Source: CAYOLL01 sp964404765 [NCBI: uncultured Gemmatimonadota bacterium] (lineage in GTDB: Bacteria; 4572-55). From it: a stretch of 44,249 bases of DNA. The DNA is taken from contig CAYOLL010000038.1 in the NCBI GenBank assembly GCA_964404765.1, positions 1-44,249 of the forward strand, written 5' to 3'. The translations under genes and the position numbers were made by a program. Of this stretch, positions 41,801 through 44,249 are shown piece after piece. The notes beneath the pieces were generated by a model. That model saw only the letters and a program-made list of their open reading frames with translations, was not told where the DNA came from and made no database searches. Position 1 is the stretch's first letter, and the number at the start of each line of letters is the position of its first letter.

Positions 41801-43848
41801 TTTGTATTCGTTCCCTGTCCGATCACCATGTCGGAGCTTATGCTCGTGTTTCGCCGGGCCCAAAACTCAACGGTAAACGACTGATTGGCCAGATTGATCG
41901 GCCCGGTCACGATGACGCGATCATCGCTCCCATCAAAATCCAGGGCGTTGCCCAGCGGCGCAATGCCCGTCCCGCTAAGCGCAAAGTCATACGGATTCTC
42001 ATTACTGTCATTATTGACGATGCTGATTGTGGCGTTGCGGGCGCCCGCCGCGCCAGGCGTGAATCGCACCGTAAAATTAGTCGAGTCGCCGCCATTGATC
42101 GTTGCCGCCGGAGACGAGACGACACTGAAGTCGCCCTGATTCGTCCCGCCGAAGCTGATCGCGCCGATGGTTAAGGGCAATCCGCCGGCAATATTTTTGA
42201 TCTTAAAGGTCTGCGTCTTAGACCCGCCGATGACAACGCTGCCGTAGTCGGTGCTGTCATTGAGGGCGGGCGTGGTGTCGCCGTCGGGGATGGAGCTGAG
42301 GCCGCCGAGAATGTCCATCTCTTGCGGCAAAGCGTTTAGGCAGACTACATTTTGGCCATTATAATTGCCCACAACCAAATCGAGATCACTATCGCCATCC
42401 ATGTCGCCAAAAAGTACCGAGGCGGTCTGTTTCGGCAGGCCGAAGTTGCGCGCCCCGTCGGTGAAGAAACCCACCCCGTTGTTCAGATAAACCACGCTTT
42501 GTTCAAAAGCGGAGTTCCCAACGGCCAAATCAAGATCGCCGTCGCCATCCGCATCGCCAAAGGCCACTGAGTATGTGAAATCAACGCCTGTGCCAAAGTT
42601 ACGCATCCCGGCGGTAAAATTCCCCATCCCGTCATTCAAGTAGACAACATTCTGCTGGCTATTGGCATTCCCAACAGCCAAATCGAGATCGCTGTCGCCA
42701 TCCACATCGCCAAATACTACCGATTCCGTCCGCTCACTACCGGCGCCAAAGTTGCGTGCTCCGGCGGTGAAATTCCCCGCCCCATCATTCAGATAGACGA
42801 CATTTTGCTGATTATAATTTCCAACGGCCAGATCCAGGTCACCATCGCTGTCTACATCGCCAAAGGCTACGGATCGCGTATAATCGAAAGAGGTCCCGAA
42901 GTTTCGCACTCCGGCGGTGAAATTCCCCAACCCGTCATTCAGATAGACAACATTTTGACTTGAAATATTCCCCACCGCCAGATCGAGGGCGCCGTCGCCA
43001 TCCGCATCGCCAAAGGCCACCGACCACGTCCCGTCGCTGCCCGTCCCGAAGGTGCGCGGCACGGTGAAGTTGCCCGCCCCGTCGTTCAGATAGACCATGT
43101 TCTGCTGATTATAATTTCCGACGGCCAGATCGAGGTCGCCGTCACCGTCTGCATCGCCAAACGCCACCGACCGCGTCTGATCGCTATTCGTGCCGAAGTT
43201 GCTCCCAAAGCTAAAGTGACCCGCCCCATCATTCAGATAAATGACGCTTTGCTGATTATCATTCCCGACGGCCAGATCGAGGTCGCCATCGCCCTCCACG
43301 TCGCCTAAAGCTACCGAAAGTGTATTATCGTTACTTGGCCCAAAGCGGTTACTGTCCGGAAACTGGGCATAGCCCAGCGGCGCTTCGATGGTAAATTGCC
43401 AGGTAAACGCCGTCAGCAAGGTATCGCCCGGCGTCGGTCCCTCAATATCCCGCGTTAAGGTGACGGTGACGACCTCGCCCGTTTCAAAATCGCTGGTTGG
43501 ATTGAAGAAAATCGTATTTGGCGTGATTGTAAATGCGCCGGTATGCCGCCCGGAGATGGCGCCGTCCACATTAAAAGTATTGCTATTAACCGTTGTGGCG
43601 TTGACGTTATCGCTAAAGACAACTTCAATGCTGCTGTTGGCGGCAATGTCTAAGGCGTTGGTATCCGGCGAGACTGTGGTGATCTGAAAAATCGTCCGTG
43701 TCCCGTTCACGCCAAGGCCGGCTTGCCTTTCAACGTGCTTTATATAATCCGGAGCGCGGGACATATCGGTAATCTGGGCACCGGCTTGCGCCGTTCCGAT
43801 CAGTCCCAGAAACAGCGTCACACTTAATATTTTCCAAAATCTTATCAT
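23803..43848 (-). CDS. Giant (6681-aa) mosaic T9SS-type surface protein
   Basis: After a signal peptide (about 1-25) come, by approximate residue: Big_5-like Ig domain 37-145; seven FG-GAP/VCBS repeats 157-503 ('GDADGDGDLDLAVGN'); anchor-D-like 506-630; LamG-like 633-853; Fn3-like 863-955; anchor-D-like 956-1083; Fn3-like; LamG-like 1183-1396; Fn3-like 1403-1493; parallel beta-helix 1500-2156; anchor-D-like 2166-2296; IPT/TIG 2300-2390; seven more FG-GAP repeats 2400-2770; anchor-D-like 2773-2893; LamG-like 2896-3123; anchor-D-like 3143-3260; about 27 cadherin/Ig-like repeats 3263-6120 (linkers 'VNDAP', 'EDT'); and a sorting domain from about 6580 ('YPNPFNPTTTVRFALP', 'GVYFYRLE', 'KRMLLLK'). 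Ca-binding DxDxDG loops suggest calcium-stiffened, adhesive or matrix functions. The ATG at 43848 has AAGGAGA seven bases upstream. The frame is open throughout, with no lesion seen. Confidence 0.9.
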   Translation of the reverse strand: MIRFWKILSVTLFLGLIGTAQAGAQITDMSRAPDYIKHVERQAGLGVNGTRTIFQITTVSPDTNALDIAANSSIEVVFSDNVNATTVNSNTFNVDGAISGRHTGAFTITPNTIFFNPTSDFETGEVVTVTLTRDIEGPTPGDTLLTAFTWQFTIEAPLGYAQFPDSNRFGPSNDNTLSVALGDVEGDGDLDLAVGNDNQQSVIYLNDGAGHFSFGSNFGTNSDQTRSVAFGDADGDGDLDLAVGNYNQQNMVYLNDGAGNFTVPRTFGTGSDGTWSVAFGDADGDGALDLAVGNISSQNVVYLNDGLGNFTAGVRNFGTSFDYTRSVAFGDVDSDGDLDLAVGNYNQQNVVYLNDGAGNFTAGARNFGAGSERTESVVFGDVDGDSDLDLAVGNANSQQNVVYLNDGMGNFTAGMRNFGTGVDFTYSVAFGDADGDGDLDLAVGNSAFEQSVVYLNNGVGFFTDGARNFGLPKQTASVLFGDMDGDSDLDLVVGNYNGQNVVCLNALPQEMDILGGLSSIPDGDTTPALNDSTDYGSVVIGGSKTQTFKIKNIAGGLPLTIGAISFGGTNQGDFSVVSSPAATINGGDSTNFTVRFTPGAAGARNATISIVNNDSNENPYDFALSGTGIAPLGNALDFDGSDDRVIVTGPINLANQSFTVEFWARRNTSISSDMVIGQGTNTNNVGLHIGFREPGGTSNNRFTFGFYFNDLDADSTYTDLNWHHWACVYDAVSNSRKIYRDGTQVAFDTASNDYQGTGNLIIGVTPWNIPYDMGDITVDELRVWNVARTSGEIQANRNIYLQGNESGLQAYYRFDQGNAGQDNTGLPVQLLDYTNNCRTGVLTNFARSGSTSNWVSTGNPGAPILATSAVTSIGETSAISGGDIFDVGNHANVTQRGICWSTTTCPDVFDSKTVRSGTFGVNSYPDTLTGLSASTLYYVRAYAIAGTDTSYGEAQGFTTVAPEIDVRGNSVSITDGDNTPDAADSTYFGSVLVGAARTVTYSIHNTGTQVLNVSAINKSGTGQSKFAIGALTPASSIAISGSATFMVTYTPTAVVSDTAFISITNTDSDENPYNFSLSGTGLLPTPNAPTNLYASGAYRYNPVANQLWWTDNSSDETGFVVERSTTSGAGFALIATTAANVSTFTDTAVSAGTLYFYRVRATNAGVTFSAYTNEAEAAPVLEAGKAVTFDGNGDYVQMTEFAPGMGDFTIECWANFNNFNTGQYLITNRTNEATSSGNWYVFNVQSDSLVVFEMALAQLGPGHFAMWSATPLTRQRWYHLAVTRSGANVSLYVDGLLAVAQTDVGVRDMNSPANVTRLGGAVEFNSVWLNGQMDEVRFWSVARSAAQIKTDLHKPLLGNESGLVNLWHFDEVSGPAYDATLTANNATLNGNAERATSRAMHPFQPANLIATPGNSQITLGWNRNTETDYKQYNIITSTNSNLSGGVTTTNTTITDTTEVLTGLTNGTLYYFGVAGVDSAGQVGDTLIVSATPGPVVVTATIGVTGPFAYPTLKDAFDAINAGTHQGNITITVYDNTTETATAQLNASGSGGASYSGVSIVPGSAALKTIAMSAADTLIFLNGADNVTFDGRFGGSGQYLQIQNSAIAGRTLFFLNNADNNAARYCIIEGAATSTGFSTAATILIGGDASAVPDGNDNIIFDNCDIRGAARAYYLISVESDAGAANDNVTLTNSRIYNFDGFGFWQGSNGGSCVISGNSFYDNGTSSETQTAIDIRSGNSHLISNNAIGGSASSAAGLWTKTTSGAYGSFTAIRVGATGGSSTRIVNNTIRNVAWSSFTSDLVNEIITTSNSSSYSVRGNTIADISIPETTNQGVLRAIYNGASATGTDSLSDNTIRNLSNRSSHASAEIVGIYQSSGGPTLVIHNNVIHSLSDSSTAVLPIIGVYLRGTAAAAHSIRNNTIYGLSLLHTSATGRVAGIFYEGLAAGTRDPLTVIRENRLYDFQAASDSASVRLSGIELLNMAGAVIANNMISLGGSEIGDYQISGIYKNSDGNLNAAYNSVYIGGNLSSGATNTQAIYRQTAPASGNDSLRNNIFINERSGGTGKHFAIVSNSTTGLYSNTNDLYSGAAANLGSYDNGATARAFAAWKSGTAQDICSINSDVTFTAESTADLHTSTAALGVGVPMSGLATDYDGNSRHAIQPSIGADEVSPAAKPEINLRGNGAIIADGDFSPTTTDSTDFGARTVGDSLKVTYTIQNANLTGSLTVNAINKTGTGASKFSIGPLTPAGAIAAGGSATFVVTYKPTAAVSDTAFIQIPSDDCDEPFYDFAVRGTGLGIPKVTSFSPTSVNVGATVTISGRFFGNNADSVKVYIGGMLANITGLTENPTTFENTIQVTTPPGAATYAPMTAIHTTKNASSSTLDLPANQFLNVKHTSVINIPMTYCATDIPNGTAAHGLVIGNLDNDGKPDVVVSNNSINSLRFYRNTTTGAAPAFVADATLASGTAPTSMSLGDIDNDGRLDLAVACNNGGNAIVSVYRNLSSVGAISFQAKQDFTGVNGQNLRDAKIQDVDGDGKPDLIITNQWNSGTKVSVLKNTHVSGNFSAGTFAPKVDFTVVDRPAKLAMADFDGDGKVDLAVSNNTNSSRLSIFRNTSASGFIDANSFAAAYNISLTGSWAHDVHAADFDGDGKTDIVIGENNAGSMKFFRNTSTIGNLSFATSTIATGWGGFNIQIGDLNSDGKVDVIASMASGDGTDWRYYENTSTTGTISFAAPQSYSLSAGIYEMAAQDMNADGKPDVIMANGAFITIIDFSAPNIGLAGNGVAISDGDATPNAADSTDFGVVAVNGSRAVTYKIHNTGADTLHISGMDTSGPDSLKFTFGAIPTRVNPNDSTTFTVTYAPGGVAGADTAQIIIFNDDCDEGTYDFAVSGTGATPAAALDFDGGNDVITVADNPALQFGVLTDFSLEARIKLDGSQANYAGIIAKASTGFWTGFQLVLYQNKIAAELRKEGSNFAGVAEGLVGTTNLNDNNWHHIAMTVQRSSQRIILYRDGVVEANVSHAAAGDNLNSSAAMLLGIERESAWKFNGILDEVRIWNKARTCAEINHYMNCELTGSENGLVAYYNFNQGIAGGSNSGVTTLTDLAGGDNNGTLNGFALSNATSNWITPGGVTTGTSCPAFAAPEIALLGGLTAIDDGDTLATDTADSTSYGSVIIYQSVTHTFKIKNTGADTLHISSVTISGTSEFALTTSPNGTVVPGDSTTFRVRYLPTDSGGDLAKVRIWSDDCDEGTYDFAVSGASQNQPPTVVAAIADISATEDDPALFVADLDDAFADDRDTGNLSFSIIRDGVIFNAEIVDVLIIDFAADAAGTDTLILRAADTQGGVVFDTVRVTIAPVNDAPVVIAALPNLTVEEDAPDSAFVDLNDVFYDPEDGSDLFFTIINNSNPTVVTVTVSAADSVLTLNFQDNAVGTSVLIVEAGDSGAGVRNALAARDTFTVTVNPVNDAPSFTVGGNTTVFEDSGQHTFFNWATNIKSGPANESGQTLAFTISNNRNALFSIQPALAANGTLTFTPAADSSGTSTIFVQLRDNGGTANGGKDSTLVQTFTITVNNVNDAPSFTAGGNLTVNEDAGGQTFNWATNISAGPGNESGQSLAFTISNNRNSLFSVQPALAANGTLTFTLAADSSGTATVSVQLRDNGGTANGGKDSTLVQTFTITINNINDAPSIVNTGNRTHPTGTSGSQSVNWVTGFTPGPANESGQALQAYLIRNLSDPNDIIAVDLVTVSVAGTLSYTLTGRDGQATLNIRAQDNGGTANAGVDTSAAYPLLISVTNNTPPTMTAIAAETTLEDQPTQAIPFMISDEFPGSVTVTGHSSNTFLVPPDSIFFTGAGGAVRTVSIHPCQDQFGSVTITVRLADTGGTILVTDSTFVITVMPVNDAPSFTLSSVAANAIVVNEDAGPQTIANLVATSAPGPGNEQSQTLAFTVSNNHSSLFSVQPALSANDTLTFTPAADSSGTATIYVQLRDNGGTANGGTDSSAVRSVYIVVNAVNDPPVTTTPPNVTINPGEPLNQTVFFSDADNNGPYIVCVTIDNPSVTAAPACQTLALAGNATYTLTAMPYFYGVVTVTVTITDNVVTRAVTTTSYTVTFNNINDAPRLAATANQTMPEDTVRTLTVTYSDPDSLIPADTHTLSVVSDNSNLIVRNLTGATSGATYQLVPAANWSGAATITVTVRDSSLSTSSGQLQDTKTYLMTVTNVNDAPVIMPVGNQVMAEDAVKEMRVIFTDADTFTVRDTHTISVTSSTTNVAIQNKSGNTSGSTYVLAPAANWIGTAQITVTVSDGNGGAASETYTLTVTNDNDPPTITDVAFSQTMREDTTLTMTIDFADRDASDTHTFVITSADPQVEITPGSGALVSGMSYVLKPAANWYGQTFITVLVQDNSGLFDTNIYELTVANINDAPVLTKVANPSTAQATPLTMTANFSDPDVFDPADSHVLTVTSSQPDNVKIRGISGNTTGSTYVLEPQGSWNGAVNITVKVTDTGAPALSDSQTYTLTVSNKNDAPVLQTLSSVVFDEDTVRSLSLTFTDDDTLDSHSLTFTSTQTSLKVQNRSAITKSDAKTRRLTYDLTPDANWHGEAEVTVTVTDNGGGGLSDSRTYPVTVRAVNDPPVIAAIAAQTVAEDTPVELGFSFTDEDIYPPKDEHTVTITADTTAIRVGNIAVGTPPDLRTHPFNYRLTPDPDWYGKTTIRITVSEAGARQASSVSQTYTLTVSNVNDTPVLTETGDQVTAENTVKELSVVFTDADTFTTQDEHTVTITSSDPSHVAVSDIGAGPHASGQTYTLTPADDWDGSAEITVEVDDNNGGVASETYTLTVTNENSPPEITSDLISVVYFEGDPLKILNPGIQLSDADGDDLSGVTIHVVENYVAGEDSLFAPDTLGLVRSGSLLTYSDSASPEVYSDILRRVGYLNKNDVNPNDGLRIVEFAVNDETDSVSSRIAIHVIRVNDPPILSARGRASYTEDGPPIVVNSALTLEDPDGPDMRSAQVRISGGFQAGEDSLFVPSNLLNGLTAQPFDKAGGVLTLEASSARPAAVFQTVLRAVRYVDTNSGNPSPIARLVEFIVNDGFATVSDTTIIVLQNVNDGPYVAQAINDIVISEDAAVTPVNLIGVFRDPDHPAAVFTYAIFNNRLDLLSVTPDLINNLLVFNLTENANGLAQIVIQATSPVSRRNETTVADTFTISIQAVNDPPTIKTAIPPQTAVEDSPFQFTFADTVFSDADRSDGLVYSAGFPAAWLRFNPLTRTFTGTPANADVGEMRVTLTATDNSGAKASALFDLQVRNTNDPPMLHRAIPDLTAEEGDPFSFQFADSTFVDEDAGDRLNYEVALVLKDGQPPVSTWHTFNSATRTFSGTPQNRDIGLWTFAVKATDNSGAAVSDTFNIRVKAIDLPPRLTTAIADQPASEDQPFSLRLAADTFVDDDPGDSLSYRAELADGSPLVTGWLRFNPDSLVFSGLPLNADVGSWPIRVIAADRAGSSASDSFVITVNNTNDAPKLVKPLFDPPPATENQDFLYNIPAGTFVDDDEIYGDQLTYTADLDGAGWLRFDGATRTFFGRPTNDDAGLVRVQVTVTDLSKATATDDFTISVGNVNRPPQTLGSLSAQTAQEDSQFELTIPANFFTDPDPGDTLTYAVVQANGRPLAETWLGVDPRALRFSGIPGNANVPDTLFIKIIAKDQHNAADSATFRLTVVNVNDPPILKHALGDMTTDEDALFKYIVPDSAFADDDVAIDLDRLRYTARQIGVNESLPAWLHFSAATQAFIGVPGNADVGTVSIEITVTDSSQQAARDTFTVTIHNVNDRPEARQAIPNINATEDVPFVFTFADTVFFDQDAVYGDTLRYEIVKPASGWFKLDPTQPRRFIGTPLNENVGLSEVTLRAIDIAGDFADTQFRITAVNVDDSPTIISAMPDTTFDEDSPVFSRHLRNVFVDVDKGDTLRFTAVSGNSALIQASVLAQDSLLLKFALNANGSTSIILTATANGQSIADTFRVHVRAVNDPPVLRHPIGSKRFPTSERFTFTISDTVFHDADGDTLQFTAQMSDDVPWPDSLTYNVETRTFAALFTNESLGQQLQIPFPIAIKATDPAGAAATDLLTLIVFRPVPELIPPGIFEAVEAQPDTLQFTGQSLTRPTFTFLYGQGDQPLLLADTLKTVADEWSSISKAYQLDVTLPADIITSAGLWYQLQITNDYGTIYEPADTTRQSVQIHLHDFASILAQGVNYIRTGIPANEWYTVGLPFNAAVELDGVLGRQKTNNKGEPTNWRVQLYNTDTESMEDRTRLENKRGYFLKHKGDPTQLLPLNDSGQPDANFTVTTNPLGTFEGITLQPGWNLVAWPYTYPAAYEWIDPDDVNEAIYFYRGKEQWLPVDTLLAFGGYAIFNKSSGSVKIGEILRLLPLTQAKAAILSQSATSDQWLLRWQAYNAQGRDSYNYLGTANAAADQMDRYDAFEPPIVGSALTLYFPHNRPGSAQSDHLCYDIKSDAAAGHTWDMTLENHTAQPLVTLEWDRSSLPTGRTLAILDVTLNRWLDDDAASYRFDSHTRHAFKVLVGTAEFVEAERGQLAGQLPHTFALAQNYPNPFNPTTTVRFALPRSGDVTLKVYNAAGQLVKILADAYFETGFYDATWAGQNDAGQAVSSGVYFYRLEVRPPAGNFGQTMQETKRMLLLK
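32830..33480 (-). repeat. Near-identical cadherin-like repeat pair in the giant gene
   Basis: Two adjacent 327-bp (109-codon) units share long identical DNA blocks: gtcgaatc followed by a closely similar stretch starts at 32843 and again at 33170. A more diverged relative is at about 31850-32150. Most other cadherin-like units in the gene are not alike at DNA level, so this pair is a recent duplication. Confidence 0.7.
42340..43380 (-). repeat. Seven FG-GAP/VCBS coding repeats
   Basis: Seven successive units of about 50 codons each encode variants of 'SVAFGDxDGDGDLDLAVGN ... QNVVYLNDGAGNFTAG'. At DNA level the units share long similar blocks (for example the segment around gccaaaggccac and cagatagac). 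Seven units match one complete seven-bladed integrin-type beta-propeller. Confidence 0.8.
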
Positions 43849-43866
43849 GTTTATTCTCCTTTTCAA

Positions 43867-44249
43867 TCAAACCCAACCGATGGCGATGAGCGTCACTCGC
43901 ACACCTTCCAGCGTTTCCGCGCTCGACAACTGCGCCAACACACTCTCGTCGTCGGTCGGCACAAACACGGCGACCGTCACTTCGACCAGACCCAATTGCC
44001 GGGCATACGCCGCCGCCTGCCGCCGATTCTCTTTCAATTGATAGGCGTCGGTAAAACTCTTGACTTCGATGATGCTGCGCCGTTCGCCGCAGCGCAAGTG
44101 CAAGTCCACCTTGCCGTTGCCGGTCGGAAACTCCGGACTGACCGCGCAGCGCCGGCCAACCGCCGCCTGTAGCCAGGCGTATAAATGAAAATGTCCGACC
44201 GCCTCGGTCAACTGATAATCCGTCTGACGGCGCGGCTGATCCTTCCACG
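43867..44249 (-). CDS. PD-(D/E)XK nuclease-like C-terminal domain (5' end outside window)
   Basis: The frame is open to the edge of the window, so only the last 126 residues are seen. 'HLYAWLQAAVG' is followed by a PD-(D/E)XK core, 'GNGKVDLHLRCGERRSIIEVKSF', giving D...ExK, and then 'ENRRQAAAYARQLGLVEVTVAVFVP', the typical following helix and strand. The same arrangement occurs at the C-terminus of AAA-ATPase-plus-nuclease (AAA_35 / PDDEXK_9-like) proteins, but the ATPase part is not visible, so the full identity is open. The stop lies 18 nt before the start codon of the giant gene, whose ribosome binding site fits within the gap, so the two may be co-transcribed. Confidence 0.65.
   Translation of the reverse strand, partial: WKDQPRRQTDYQLTEAVGHFHLYAWLQAAVGRRCAVSPEFPTGNGKVDLHLRCGERRSIIEVKSFTDAYQLKENRRQAAAYARQLGLVEVTVAVFVPTDDESVLAQLSSAETLEGVRVTLIAIGWV

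Overview
The window looks like a piece of a mesophilic, moderately GC-rich genome from the KSB1 / Calditrichota / Ignavibacteria / Bacteroidota neighbourhood. The main evidence is that three secreted proteins (about 1648, 511 and 6681 residues) end in the same C-terminal sorting domain: a 'YPNPFNP'-type motif, then 'GxVxLxVYNxxGQ', 'GVYFYRL' and a final K-x-(M)-L-L-L-K. This is the FlgD-like / type IX secretion (T9SS) cargo signature common in those phyla. The phylum itself is an inference; no rRNA or tRNA gene was seen.

Layout. (i) 1-2262: a small accessory array read on the minus strand. It holds an Rpn/PD-(D/E)XK 'transposase-like' nuclease gene and a DUF6463-type membrane protein gene, separated by palindromic sites with integron attC architecture (CGTTAGx / GCTAACG ends, symmetric spacers, an extrahelical base). 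A 208-bp non-coding unit occurs twice without gaps. No integrase is present, so the layout matches a cluster of attC sites lacking integrase. A 140-bp MITE-like element cuts into the last site. (ii) 2310-5752: a visibly AT-rich restriction-modification island. A near-consensus promoter drives an N6-adenine methyltransferase gene and a half-length specificity subunit, and a PD-(D/E)XK nuclease candidate converges on them with a 15-bp overlap. (iii) 5753-6528: a non-coding AT-rich stretch with nested inverted repeats. (iv) 6582-13558: a T9SS-type surface protein built on 176-aa tandem repeats, and an exported octaheme cytochrome c that also carries a sorting domain. (v) 13852-18224: a Cache-HAMP-HD-GYP c-di-GMP phosphodiesterase candidate, a small exported protein of unknown function, and a GH3 beta-N-acetylhexosaminidase (NagZ-like). 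(vi) 18261-20706: a toxin-antitoxin cluster, partly decayed. It contains brnA with an internally deleted brnT, a second broken BrnT-like/antitoxin pair, an apparently intact MazE/MazF-like pair, and a UPF0175/DUF3368-PIN pair whose toxin is frameshifted. A 57-bp duplicate of the parE 5' end lies in the middle. (vii) 20811-23648: parE (topoisomerase IV subunit B) and a three-PEGA-domain exported protein. (viii) 23803-43848: one gene of about 20 kb encoding a 6681-aa mosaic surface protein with two seven-repeat FG-GAP blocks, five anchor-D-like domains, three LamG-like domains, a beta-helix and about 27 cadherin/Ig-like repeats. (ix) 43867-44249: the 3' end of a PD-(D/E)XK-containing protein ending 18 nt before the giant gene.

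How the parts relate. The core functions are parE, NagZ and HD-GYP signalling. Around them are surface-display genes that probably depend on a T9SS-like exporter encoded elsewhere, and mobile or defence cargo (attC-like cassettes, R-M, toxin-antitoxin). Three promoters (2310, 13672, 16710) match TTGACA-17-TATxxT, so housekeeping sigma recognition appears conventional.
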